Assembly: GCA_947311845.1 (NCBI GenBank)
Contig: CAMZMU010000069.1
Coordinates: 7,652,629 to 7,716,628 of the forward strand
Origin: Poa pratensis
Taxonomy: Eukaryota > Streptophyta > Magnoliopsida > Poales > Poaceae
Length of the DNA: 64,000 nucleotides
Direction of reading: 5' to 3'
The notes below the pieces were generated by a model, which was given only the letters and a program-made list of their open reading frames with translations, was not told where the DNA came from and ran no database searches. Numbering within the stretch: position 1 is the stretch's first letter; every line of letters starts with the position of its first letter. Positions 1 through 10,949 of the stretch are shown piece by piece. Made by a program: the position numbers and the translations under genes.

Positions 1-229
1 ACGAGGCGGCAAACCGACGCCCATTAGCGGCGCGAATCGGACGCGCCGCTAACGGGAGCTTCTGCCGGGCCAGCCCATCGAGCGGCTTTCCCTTTTTTCT
101 TTCCTTTTTTCTTTTTCGTTTCTTTTCAGTTTCTGTTTTCTTTTTCGTTTCTTTTTGGTTTTCTTTTTTTTTTTTTTCTTTTCTTATTTTTTTGTTCTTT
201 TTAAATTATTTTTTTGAAAATTGTTTAAT
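1..229. other. Gene-free GC-rich then T-rich stretch
   Basis: No coding potential is visible. Bases 20-55 hold a GC-rich inverted repeat built on TTAGCGGCGCG and its complement CGCGCCGCTAA, a motif style common in subterminal regions of grass CACTA transposons. A long T-rich low-complexity tract follows (about 90-205). It may be the edge of a DNA transposon continuing to the left of the window, but no terminus or target duplication can be seen. Confidence 0.35.
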
Positions 230-506
230 ATTTGAAAATGGTTCCAAATTTGAAAAAAATTCATTTTTAAAATGCTTCCATTGAAAATGGTTCCAAATTT
301 GAAAATGGTTCCAAATTTCAAAAAGGTTCCAAATTTAAAAATGGTTTCAAATTTGAAAATTGTTCATTTTTAAAATGGTTCCAAATTTGAAAATGGTTAC
401 ATTTTGAAAATGGTTCCAAATTTAAAAATGATTCCAAATTTGAAAATTATTCGTTTTTGAAAATGGTTCCATTTTGAAAATGATTCCAAATTTAAAAATA
501 ATTCCA
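230..506. repeat. AT-rich degenerate tandem repeat
   Basis: About a dozen imperfect copies of an 18-20 bp unit of the form AAAATGGTTCCAAATTTG stand in tandem, with variants TTCATTTTT and ATTCCAAATTT. The units differ by point changes and small indels, so the array is old. No gene or transposon end is visible in it. Confidence 0.7.
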
Positions 507-603
507 GCATAGCAGTATAATTATTTTACCTGATACAAAATTTTCTATTTTGAGATACGAAAGGTGGAGATGGGAGGGAAATAAAAATGAATGCAATGCC
601 CAC

Positions 604-2208
604 TTTTTTTTTAGGGTAAGAATCTGGGACTATATATTGGCAGCACGCAGCTTACAATCGTTTTCCAAAATAGGGTTCAGAATATCGGGGACATCAGCTA
701 GCAGCATGCTATCACCATGTATTCTAGCATACGCAGCCAGCTCGTGAGCAAGGGTATTGCCTTCCCTGCCAATAGCAACGATCGACGCAGACTCGAAAGA
801 GGTCAGCAGTTTCCTCACATCCTCAATGACTGGAAATAACCTTGATCTGTTCAACGATTCAAGCTGGAGCATGCCTGCGGCAGTAGAACAATCAGTCTCA
901 ATGCACACCGGCCCCCTGTACACTTTCTTCAGCTCTGTCAGACCAATAAGAATGGCCAACGCCTCTGCCTCCTCTGCACTCACGGGTCCAAACGCCGACA
1001 AACCGAAAGAGCTGCCGCGCCTGACTGGCATCTAACGATGATTTCAACACTGCACTTGCCAGAATCACACAAAAATGAGGCGTCAGTGTTTAACCTTCCA
1101 AGCCCCAACTTCAGGAGATGTCCATTTGTTTGGTCGAGCAGCCTGGGAAGCATACAAAGTATCACTACCAGCAGATAAAATTGTCTTCCCTTTATCGGTG
1201 ACCTGGGTACACTGCCGCATATTGAGATCATCCCAGTAGTGCTGCAAGAAAGATACAGACGCAGAAACATGCGCTTTACCTTTTTCATGAATACAGTCAT
1301 CTCTCAAAAACCATGATCTCCACAGAATTAGCAGAACTTTGGCTGTGGCTTCATCATTGCATTTAGATAAGAGATGTTGCAACCAATCTTGTCCAGTGTG
1401 AAAGAAGAATGCAGGAGTTCAGAGAAACTTTGCAGTTTTGTGATCTACAGGACCTGGGGTACTCTGGGGTTCCGTGGACCTACAATAACATGCAGCAAGG
1501 CAGGAAAAATATGAGAGTGAGACTGGATAGAGCTGTAGCAAACCCGGATTGGAGCAATGCCTTTACAGGGGCTGCTGTGCAACATATAATGTCTTCAAGG
1601 TCTGATCACCTCCCATTACTGATTCAGTTTGGGAAGCTGGATGGGCAGAGAACTAGAAAAGGACCTTGGCGCTATGAATACATGTGGGAAAGAGAAGAGA
1701 CTCTTACGGATGAAATTGCGGATGTTTGGGATTTTTGTAAAAAGCCTCAAAATCTTGCTGATGTTAGGAACAATCTCCAAAATACTAAAGAAGCACTAGT
1801 CAGCTGGAGCAAAAAGAATTTCGGCAGAGTGGACAAAGAGATAAGAAGGCTGAGGAAGAAACTTGAATGGTTGTACAGACACAATCCACAAGGCAATTTT
1901 TATGAGATAAAACATGTTTCAGCAAGATTGGATGAACTGTTGCTGAGAGAGGAAATGATGTGGAGACAGCGTTCACGTGTCACGTGGTTGAAAAAAGGAG
2001 ATCAGAACACTAAGTTCTTTCACAGGAAAGCCTCGTGGAGAGCTAAAAAGAACAACATAAAGGTACTAAAAACATCGGAGAACAAAATTCTAAAAAACCA
2101 AGATGATATGCTTGAGTACACGAAGGAATACTTCACCTCCTTGTTTACTAGAGACAATCTAGTAGAGCCGAGTGAGCTGATCGATATCCTTCAGAAGGAT
2201 GTAAACCA
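604..2208 (-). mobile_element. LINE (non-LTR retrotransposon) fragment with inverted 5' part
   Basis: Two parts of a plant L1-type LINE lie in opposite orientation. The 3' part (RNase H domain, ending in a short poly-A read as T's at 604-612) is on the minus strand. The 5' part (end of the endonuclease and start of the reverse transcriptase region) is on the plus strand and begins only about 25 bp after the 3' part. The central reverse transcriptase is missing. Endonuclease-side sequence lies at the junction and RT-side sequence at the outer flank, which is the arrangement left by twin priming during LINE integration. I found no target site duplication. The right boundary is set where similarity seems to stop. 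Confidence 0.7.
630..1382 (-). pseudogene. LINE RNase H-like domain, frameshifted
   Basis: The minus-strand translation shows a typical plant LINE C-terminal region. A segment with NKWTSPEVGAWKVK and NTDASF is the start of the RVT_3/RNase H-like fold. AEEAEALA and IETDC are the central acidic motifs. REGNTLAHELAAYA is the C-terminal conserved stretch. The frame changes at least twice (near 1085 and near 1025), so it cannot be translated as one protein. It is the 3' part of the element described at 604-2208. Confidence 0.75.
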
Positions 2209-2229
2209 GGAATTCTACTCGGCTCACTA
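1409..2229 (+). pseudogene. LINE endonuclease C-terminus to RT N-terminus
   Basis: An open frame of 273 codons matches the middle of plant LINE ORF2. Residues 10-75 carry the end of the APE-type endonuclease/exonuclease/phosphatase fold: YSGVPWTYNN, then RVRLDRAVANPDW and the SDHLPL motif. Residues 120-240 carry the linker before reverse transcriptase, with SRVTWLKKGDQNTKFFH. The last roughly 10 residues probably lie outside the element. It is truncated at both ends, and catalytic RT motifs are absent. Confidence 0.8.
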
Positions 2230-2495
2230 GCTCCATCCCTGGAATTTGTGTGTCCAATCTACATATATATGAGGCATTGTTTAGTCTATGTTCTAGTTGT
2301 AATTAGTTCTATATTTTCTGTAATGTTGATGATTAAAATTAGGTGACACCGTGTGATCCGGGGGTGGCGCTAGTGAACCTTGTGATATGCACAAATACAC
2401 ATCGATCTTGTGCATCCTACTTTGGCTTGCTTGCTCCATCCCTGAAATTGGTGTGTCCAATCTACCTATATATACGAGGCATTGTTTAGGCTATG
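2230..2495. repeat. 62-bp direct repeat, 200 bp apart
   Basis: Bases 2230-2290 and 2433-2495 are near-identical direct repeats beginning GCTCCATCCCTG and ending GGCTATG or GTCTATG, with about six differences. The sequence between and after them up to 2878 has no recognised gene. GC-rich short frames around 2560-2800 look random. Confidence 0.75.
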
Positions 2496-2878
2496 AATTT
2501 ATCTGTCTTGTGTATAGAGATGAAGAAGCTTACCTTTTGATTTTTTTTTCATCTCCTTTAGGACGAGGAGGAAACCTGGAGACTATGCGGCGGCCGTGAA
2601 GACGTAGGAGCGGGGCTCCGTCCACACGGTCCACTGAAGCCGGCGCCTCCAGGAGCAAGACTTTTGTGCAGTACTAAATAGGTAGAAGAATACCACGCAA
2701 TGAAGCTGGGCGAAGAGGAAGGTGAAGAACCGGCGGCCGTCAAGCAGGAGCCAGGGCTCCGTCGACGGCGCAACAAGCGTCACCGGTTTTTTGTTTTGTT
2801 TCCTTTAGCCCTCATTACAAACGGTCGAAAACTAATTTCCGTATCTGATGTAAAGACTATAGGCAACGATTATATATT

Positions 2879-2883
2879 ATGCC
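2879..2883. repeat. Target site duplication ATGCC (left)
   Basis: The five bases ATGCC just before the 5' LTR are repeated exactly at 14567-14571, right after the 3' LTR. Five-base duplications are standard for Ty1/copia integrases. The match shows that the element is one intact insertion, not a recombinant. Confidence 0.9.
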
Positions 2884-3058
2884 TGAAAGGACATGTCTCT
2901 CTCTATGTTTTTGGGGTTTTATTACAACAATAAATTGCACACTAATGTGCGTTGAGTGATTTCAGGTTTTATCATCTCTTTGACAGCATGAACGATTGCA
3001 TATATATATTGTCTACATAATATCCTGCAATCTGCTTTGAATTCTGAAAATAGCAGTT

Positions 3059-3400
3059 TCCAGAAGTTCCGGTCGGACTTGCGGAGGTTCCGAGCATCAG
3101 AAGTTCATCTGCTTTGAATTCAGAAAGTAACAGTTTCCGGAAGTTCCGGTCATAATTGCGGAAGTTCCGGGAATCGGAAGTTCCGGACGAACTTCCGCTC
3201 CTTGTTCCGCTTAGCAAAATTGCTCTCGGGTGTTTTCACTTTCATAAGCGGAAGTTGGCCCGGAAGTTCCGGTGGTGCGGAACTTCCGCCCCCTGGCTCG
3301 GAAGTTCCGGCCCTGCGTGTTTGCGGCCCCGCGCTGAGAAGGCTGGAGTTTTCTTCGGTCCGGAAGTTCCGCCCATCGCTGCGGAAGTTCCGGCCGTGCG
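3059..3400 (+). promoter_or_regulatory. U3 array of GGAAGTTCC palindromes
   Basis: About ten copies of a quasi-palindrome with core GGAAGTTCC or its complement GGAACTTCC, often extended to CCGGAAGTTCCGG, lie within 340 bp upstream of the TATA box (for example near 3059, 3137, 3159, 3175, 3262, 3278, 3299, 3360 and 3381). Sirevirus LTRs are known to carry multiple palindromes upstream of the core promoter; the sequence here is this family's own version. The identical array is at 13393-13735 in the 3' LTR. Confidence 0.85.
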
Positions 3401-3433
3401 CAGAAAGCTCCCCAACGGCCAGAATTTGAAGAG

Positions 3434-3441
3434 TATAAATA
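3434..3441 (+). promoter_or_regulatory. LTR TATA box
   Basis: TATAAATA followed by GGGG sits just downstream of the palindrome array. The same box is at 13768-13775 in the 3' LTR. Transcription would start about 25-30 bases downstream, near 3465. Confidence 0.85.
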
Positions 3442-4231
3442 GGGGTCTTCTTCTCTAGAAGACCAAGCTTGATTCCTCTCTCTCTCTTCACCATTGTTGC
3501 AAGCTTCAATCTACTAGTGCTCCCACTCCAACCACTCAAACACGTTGATACTTTGAGGAGTGAAGGAGGAGCCCTAGATCCACATCCTCACCGAGCCGAT
3601 TCGTCTACATCGACCTAGTCTCTTGTAGATCTTGTGTAACTTGATTCATTGGATACCTAGAAGATACTTGTGATTCTTGTGGCTTTGGTAGCCACAAGGA
3701 TTAGCCGGGAGCCTCCAATTAAGTTGTGGAGTCGCGACCCGGCCTTGTGATTCTTGTGGCTTTGGGAGCCGTGGGAATTTGGTGGAGCCTCCAATTAGGT
3801 TGTGGAGTGTGCCTCATCCTTGTAAAGGTTTGTTGCCGACCTCGAGGGCATCATATAGTGGCTCGTGAAACTCCTCATTGGAGGATAACACGAGGGAGAT
3901 ACGGTGTGCCATATCAAGGCTATTCGGGGCTCACTTGTGACCCCGCACCGCTCCAACGAAGACGTAGCTTCCATTGGGAAGTGAACTTCGGGAATCATCT
4001 CCGCGTCACCGTGTGGTTATCTCTTACCCTTACTTTACTTGTATTGCTAGCTTAACTTGTTTAGTGTATCTTGCTAGCTTGTCTATTGCTCATCATATAG
4101 GCTTGTTCACCTAGTTGCATATCTAGAGAACTTATATTTGAGCAATTCCCTAATTTGATTAAAAGAAAAAGAAATTTGTAGTTGCCTATTCACCCCCCCC
4201 CCCTCTAGTCAACCTACTCGATCCTTTCAAT

Positions 4232-4243
4232 TGGTATCAGAGC
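4232..4243 (+). other. Primer binding site, initiator Met tRNA
   Basis: TGGTATCAGAGC lies two bases after the 5' LTR end. It is complementary to the 3' end of plant initiator Met tRNA, the usual primer of copia elements. Confidence 0.92.
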
Positions 4244-4283
4244 AAGGTCTCTTTGTTAAGGGCTTAACAGCCTAAAGAGGAGG

Positions 4284-6786
4284 ATGACTACCGAGGAGGA
4301 CTTAAAACTTGCTAAGGAACTACAAGATAAAAATGATAAAGAACAACTTGAGAAAGAACTAAGTGAAGCGGGATAACCATAACCGAGGATGCCCCGGTCA
4401 CCATGAAAGCCATGATTGAACTCTTTGGGATCATGAAGGCAAAATGGTGGACGAGGTATATACTCGGGTCATTAATACTCACAATGCCTCCTCATCAACC
4501 GGTGCCACTATCGTTGAGGCCTTGGTTGATAAGGATGACCCAAACAAACCTAGTGAGAAGCCCCCTCTTAACTTTGCTCCGCCTACATCATATCTCACTC
4601 AAGTTCCACTCACCCAACCTCATGTAACCAACCTTGGTAACCCCCTCCTAAGCTTGATAATACTCGTTATTTCACTTGGAAGAAATCTATGGAGTCTTAT
4701 TTTCGCAGCTCATCGGTGCATCTTTGGAGGGTGGTTCTACATGGTTTCAACCCGTTGATCCCAACAACTTGACCAAGCAAGAAGAGATTGATGAGCAACT
4801 TGATGCAAATGCCAAGTTCATTCTTGAGAGTGCTATGACCGCAAATGATGAAGATCATGTGCGGAATCTCAAAACTTGCAATGAGGCTTGGCTCCATCTT
4901 GAAACCGTGTATGAAGGAAATGAGGGCATTCAACGCTCCAATGCGGCCGTCCTTCAACATCAAGTTGACAACTTCATCATGCTAGACGAAGAGACTCCGA
5001 CCGAACTTTACCGAAGACTCTACAAGCTTGTGGTGACATGTAGGGAAAATGGAAAGAAGGATATGGATGATGAATGGGTCAAGGCCAAGTTCCTTCAAGC
5101 AATTATGCCATATAGTGAAACTATGGTGATGAACCTCCATGCAAGAGCGGATTACACAACAATGACTCCAATGACATGTTGGCTCAATTTGTCACCTATG
5201 ATACATTGAAGTCCACATCCAAGTCTTTCAACCAAGTCCGTGGCCCAAAGACTCTTGCTTTGAAGGCCGTGTGGTAGACCATCCAAGATATGAAGAAAGC
5301 CCGGTCTATGAAGAAGAAGACTTGGAGGGTGAGCTCAATGAAGTTCTTGCACTTGCCGCCACCCGGTTTTGGCAAGAAGAACAAGAGCTCCCCCCACCAA
5401 TAAAAAGAATGTGCTTCAATTGTGGAAAGGACACTCATCTTGTGAAGGATTGCCCCTATGAAAGAAGAGAGGATAATGGTGGTCAACTCATTCTAAAGAA
5501 GAACAAGTACCACCCCAAGCCTACCTACATGAAGAGATCACCTCAAAAGGCTCTTGTGGCATCCCATCAAGAGGAATACGAGTCCGGAGGTGAGGAGGAT
5601 AAAGAACCAAGTGAAGAAGTAGGAATGGCGGCTCTTGCAATGGGCACCCTTCCTCCATCATTGGCCAACCTCTTCTCATCTCCAAACGACGACAAGATCT
5701 CCAAGCCTATGTGCCTCATGGCCAAGGAAACAAAGGTGAATTCCCCACCAAAAATTACTATCTCCTCTAACCCATCACTATTGGATTGTGTTGAGGATGT
5801 AGGGAAAATTGAAGAAGAGGATAAAATTTCTATCTTCATTAGCAAGCTCCAAGGTCCAACCAAGAAAATGGTTGAGGCCCTCATGTATCAATATGGAGAA
5901 GCCAAGCATCTTCTTAATGAGAAGGATGTTAGGATTTGTGAGCTCGAAGGGCATGCATGTGATCATGCCGACAAAATTGGTGAGCTAGAAGATCAACTTG
6001 TTGAGGAACAATTGCTCCGTGAGCAACTTGAGGAGACACATGCCATGGATCTTTCCAAGGCAAAAGAAACTCGTGAAACCTCTATTCAAATTGCTATTGA
6101 TCTAAAAAGTAAAAATGAGGAACTTGTAGAGAGTCATAACAAACTCTTTGAGGGTTTTGAGCAACTTAGGGAAACCCACAAGGTGACCTCAAGTGAGCTC
6201 ACTACACTCAAGGAGTCATATGCCAAACTACAAGCTCAATTTATCTATGCTAGCTTCACCACTTCTCATAATGATAAAGATGCAAATGCTTGTACCACTA
6301 ACCCTTTGTGTCAAGGCATCTCTTATTGAGGAAAACACTAGGTTGAAGGCCCAACTTGAGAAGGGCCTAGCCACTTGTATCCAAGGGGAAAAGAACCTCA
6401 ATGATCTTTTGAGCAATCAAAAGGGAGTGGTTGGCAAAGAAGGAATTGGGTTCACACCCAACTCTAAGAAGGTCAACAACAAGAAGAAGAAGGCGACTCC
6501 CCCTTCCAAAGATATTGTTTTTGTGAAGGAGGGGGAGTTAGCCAAAGCAAATGACAACTCTATTGGGAGTGGTAATGTCACTAGGGGCAATGCCACTCAC
6601 AATAACTTTGCGGGAAAATACAACCCCTCATATGTTCTTTTGAAATCTACAAATGGTTGTGTTTTTGCTAAATATGTTGGCTCTTCATATGGAGATGATT
6701 ATCACTATGCTATTTGGGTTCCAAAGACCCTTGTGACTAACAAAAGAGGACCCATTCCAAAATGGGTACCTAAATCAAAGACTTGA
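4284..6786 (+). pseudogene. gag: Sirevirus gag, frameshifted
   Basis: Capsid/nucleocapsid precursor of the element. The first ATG after the PBS is at 4284; the frame soon breaks and continues through several overlapping frames to a stop at 6784-6786. A UBN2-type Gag domain lies at about 4680-5200 (NLTKQEEIDEQLDANAKFI, WVKAKFLQAIMP). One CCHC zinc knuckle, CFNCGKDTHLVKDC, is at 5412-5453. A glutamate- and lysine-rich coiled coil runs over about 5815-6260, then a basic tail. Breaks are visible near 4376, 4446, 4645, 4756, 5170, 5268 and 6312; five of the seven read clearly as one base lost from a short homopolymer, and those at 5268 and 6312 are ambiguous. As given it cannot make full-length Gag. 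Confidence 0.85.
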
Positions 6787-6795
6787 TTATTGTAG

Positions 6796-9700
6796 GGTTT
6801 CTCTTCCGGTGGATCTTCATGGCTCATTGATAGTGGATGCTCATCCCATATGACCGGAAGCAAAGAACTAGTAAAGGACTTATTGAAACAACTACTCTCA
6901 TTCTCTCATGTCACCGTTGGCAACAATGCAAGACTCAAGGTAGTGGGAGTTGGTAAGGTGGTGATCACTCCGGAGTTATCCATTGAGAAGGTCCTTCTTG
7001 TTGAATCTCTTTCATACAATTTACTTTCCGTTGGTCAATTATGCAATGCCGGTTACACCGTTATTTTTAATAAATACCACGTGACCATCCTTTTCACTCA
7101 AACACTCAATGTCGCCTTTGTTGGATTTCGTGAAAACGGTTTGTATGTGGTTGATTTCTCAAAAGAGACCACTCAAATCGCTACATGTTTAATGGCTAAA
7201 GGCGACAAGGGGTGGCTTTGGCATCGCCGACTTGGCCATGTCGGTATGAGAAATTTACAAACTCTTGTAAAGGGTGGACACGTGGTAGGACTAACCGATG
7301 TTAATTTTTCCAAAGATCGTCCTTGTAGTGCTTGCATAGCCGGAAAGATGCATGAGAAGAATCACCCCAAGACGACCATTATCTCCACTAAGAGGCCTTT
7401 GGAGCTCCTTCATATGGATCTTTTTGGGCCTCCCACATATGATAGTCTTGGTGGCAAGAAATATTGTTTGGTGATTGTGGATGATTATTCAAGATATTGT
7501 TGGACTTTCTACATCAAGAAGAAGAGTGAAACTCAAAAGATATTCATTGACTTTGCAACCCTAGTTCAACGCCAATATGACTCCAAGATTTTGGCAATTA
7601 GAAGTGACAATGGTACGGAGTTCAAGAATTACACTATGGATGATTTCCTAAGTGGGGAGGGCATTCAACACCAATATTCCGCTGCATATACTCCCCAACA
7701 AAATGGTGTTGCCGAAAGGAAGAACCGCACTCTTATTGATATGGCAAGAACTATGATGGCCGAATTTAATTCCCCATACAACTTTTGGGCCGAAGCCATC
7801 AACACCGCTTGTCATTACTCAAACCGGCTCTTTTTCCGTCCTCTCAAGAACATGACACCATATGAACTCCTCACCGGTAAAAAGCCAAATGTATCTTACT
7901 TTCGAGTCTTTGGATGCAAATGCCATGTTTACATTAAAGGTTGCAAAATTGCTAAATTTGAATCTAGATCTTTTGATGGTATATTTGTTGGATATGCCGC
8001 AAAGTCTCATGCTTATAGGGTCTACAACATATCCACCGGGTGTGTTGAAGAATCTATGACGTGGAGTTTGTCGAGGATAATGGCTCCCAAGCGGAGCATA
8101 TTGATCATGATGATGTAGGTGATGTTGCTCCATCTCAAGCCATAAGAACTATGGGGATTGGAGAACTAATTCCTATTGAAGGACCTACTCAAGAAGAAGG
8201 AACAAGTTCTACCCAAGTTGAGCCATCTACCTCAACAAGTGATCAACCAACTATCAATGATCAAGAACAAGAACATGTAGATCAAGAAATGGTCAAGACC
8301 CACCCAACTCTAGTGGTGAACAAGAACATAATGAACCCACAACCCAAGAACTCCACTTCGGGTTGACCATGAGCAAGATGAAGGCAATGATGAAGATATT
8401 TGTTTGGTGAAACAATTGGTCAAGCCATGGAACGCCGGGTCATCCGGCGTGCATCAAATTGGATACCAACACTTCAAAGAAAATATCCTTGGGAGTATCC
8501 GTAGAGGTGTGTCCACACGCAATCAATTATCTAACTTTTGTGGTCATGTCTCTTGTTTGTCTAGCTTAGAACCTCTCAAGGTATATGATGCTCTTGAAGA
8601 CATGGATTGGGTTGCGGCTATGCATGAAGAGTTGAACAACTTCGAGCGCAACAAAGTATGGTCATTAGTGGAAAGACCCAATGACTCCTCCCATAATGTC
8701 ATTGGAACCAAGTGGATATTCAAGAACAAGCAAGACTCAATGGTCAAGTCATCCGCAACAAAGCAAGATTGGTTGCACAAGGGTACACCCAAATCGAAGG
8801 AGTCGACTACGGTGAAACCTATGCCCCCGTTGCTAGACTTGAATCCATTCGCTTACTTATTGCTATGCATCTACTCATAAATTACTTTATATCAAATGGA
8901 TGTTAAAAGTGCTTTTCTAAATGGTCCACTAAATGAACAAGTATATGTGAAACAACCTCCGGGTTTTGAAGACCCAATTTCCTAACCATGTCTACTTACT
9001 ACATAAGGCTCTTTATGGGCTCAAGCAAGCTCCACGTGCTTGGTATGATCATCTCAAGGAGTTCTTAGTAGACCGTGGCTTTGCAATTGGGGTAATAGAT
9101 CCCACCTTTTCACTAAAAGAATAAATGGAGAATTTTTCGTATGCCAAATATATGTTGATGATATTATCTTTGGTTCCACTAACCATGAATTTAGTGATCA
9201 ATTCTCCAAGCTAATGACCAAGGAATTTGAGATGTCCATGATGGGGAATTGAATTATTTTCTTGGCTTTGAAATCCATCAATTCGAGAAGGAACATTCTT
9301 ATGTCAAGCCAAGTACATTAAGGACATGCTCAAGAAATTTGATATGAACAATGCCAAGCCATATAAGTTTCCCATGGACTCCAAGGCGGATCTTCACTTA
9401 GATCCGGATGGTAAGGAAGTTGATCAAAAGCTTTATCGTTCTATGATTGGATCTTTGCTTTACCTTTGTGCATCTAGACCGGATATTATGTTTAGTGTGG
9501 GTATGTGTGCAAGATTCCAATCAAGTCCTAGGGAAAGTCATGAAACCGCGGTCAAAAGGATTCTAAGATATTTGTTGGATACTCCCAACTATGGTCTTTG
9601 GTATCCCCATGGTACAAGCTTTGATCTTGTTGGTTATTCGGATGCGGATTGGGCGGGTTGTAAAATGGATAGAAAATCAACTTCGGGTACATGCCAATTC

Positions 9701-10156
9701 CTTGGTAGGTCCCTTGTGAGTTGGTCTTCCAAGAAGCAAAATTGTGTGGCCTCGTCATCCACCGAAGCCGAATACATCGCCGCCGGTAGTTGTTGTGCAC
9801 AATTATTATGGATGAGGCAAACTTTAAAGGATTATGGTGTCATTTGTGACAAAGTGCCTCTTTTATGTGACAATGAAAGTGCTATTAAAATTGCACACAA
9901 CCCGGTTCTTCATGGCAAGACCAAGCACATTGAGATTCGGTATCATTTTATTCGAGATCATGTTGAGAAGGGTGATATTGCAATCAAGTATGTCAACACC
10001 AAGCATCAACTCGCCGATATGTTCACAAAGCCTCTTGGTGAAGCAAGATTCAAGGAGTTGAGAGGAGAGCTAAATGTGGTGGACATAAGCAATTGGATTA
10101 GTGGACTTCTTGCATACCTACCCATATTAGACAATAGTTATTTGGTTTGGATGTAG
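6796..10156 (+). pseudogene. pol: Sirevirus pol (PR-IN-RT-RH), frameshifted
   Basis: Polyprotein in copia order. The protease active site DSG is at 6829-6837. The GAG-pre-integrase zinc region with LWHRRLGHVGMRNL spans about 7213-7345. The integrase catalytic D, D and E are at 7417, 7606 and 7714 (D-x35-E). The RT YVDD box is at 9151-9162. The RNase H region spans about 9630-10050 with DADWAG, SSTEAEYIA and ADMFTKPL. The frame is open from 6850 to 8118, broken repeatedly from 8056 to 9290 through RT, and open again from 9326 to the TAG at 10154-10156. Most breaks fit single-base homopolymer losses. Gag and pol share a frame but are separated by TGA and TAG codons at 6784 and 6793. Confidence 0.9.
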
Positions 10157-10949
10157 GCATGGACATAGGGGGAGTGCGGTCCTAATACATTGGACTATCC
10201 CTCCCCCCATTATGCCGATAGTAAGAAATCATTTTCTCTATTTCATGAATTGTGAGCTTAAATGACGAGTTGTGGCCGTGAACCCAAGATACATCTTCGC
10301 GGTGTCACACCACAAACTCATACATGGTGGCCTTGGCCACCGCCCTCTTCTTTATGAAAAGTTGGTTCTTTTCGGATTTAATTGGATTTATTCGGGTATT
10401 ATTAGAACCTTATGTTAGTTTGGGAGAAACACTTGGAATTGGCATTTATTCTTTGCATCTTGCAATTCCTAAGTGTGTATCCACTCATCAGTGACAATGT
10501 TCTGAACCTAAGTGTGCACTCCTTGTCTCATTAAACATGCTATCAATCCATATGCACATACAAAATTTCTAATTTTATTGTCTATTTTTCAAAAATTCTT
10601 GCCCTCTCTGACGGAACTTCCGCTGAGGATGGCGGAACTTCCGGAGCGCTTCCTATCGAAAATTCATTCCGCACGAGCGGAACTTCCGGAGCAATTTGTG
10701 ACGAAAGAAAAAAAATTCCGCACGCTCGGAACTTCCGAGCTTCGGCTCGGAACTTCCGGCCCGCCGGGAGAAATTCACTTCTTATCCCACGGGGGGTAAC
10801 TTCTTCTTCTCCACTCCACACATTTTCCTCCCGTGCTTTGACCTCCAAGACCGGCGCCGCCCCTGACGATCTCCTCCACCGCTGCGGCCACTCCCGCCGC
10901 CACACCTCAGATCTGCTCCGTGGGGTGCTCTCCCCTGTTGATCTCCTCC
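10157..10949 (+). promoter_or_regulatory. pol-to-aORF spacer with GGAACTTCC array and leader
   Basis: No pol-frame continuation is visible. Just after the pol stop is a PPT-like AGGGGGAG (10167-10174). Bases 10613-10760 hold five copies of CGGAACTTCCG, the LTR palindrome core, all in the C-centred orientation. They are followed by a pyrimidine-rich stretch (10800-10845) that looks like a plant 5' leader, and by the ATG at 10950. No TATA box is evident. I infer, but cannot show, that this is a separate promoter for the downstream ORF. Confidence 0.5.

Larger units (their letters stand above)
2884..4229 (+). repeat. 5' LTR of Sirevirus-like element
   Basis: 1346 bp, ending in the inverted terminal bases TGAAAGGA/TCCTTTCA. 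U3 (about 2884-3460) holds the GGAAGTTCC array and a TATA box; R/U5 follows. It differs from the 3' LTR by roughly eight substitutions plus a few one-base length changes in homopolymers (for example near 3784, in the A-run near 4170 and in the C-run near 4195). Confidence 0.95.

Noticed and set aside
3059..3400. Regularly repeated 13-bp palindromes resembling a CRISPR-type array
   Set aside because: Spacing is irregular, repeats are very short and in both orientations, and the region is the U3 of a plant LTR element.
3150..3539. 129-codon minus-strand frame (and its copy at 13484-13873) rich in NFR and PEL repeats
   Set aside because: It is generated by the GGAAGTTCC array in U3 and appears in both LTRs; it is not a gene.
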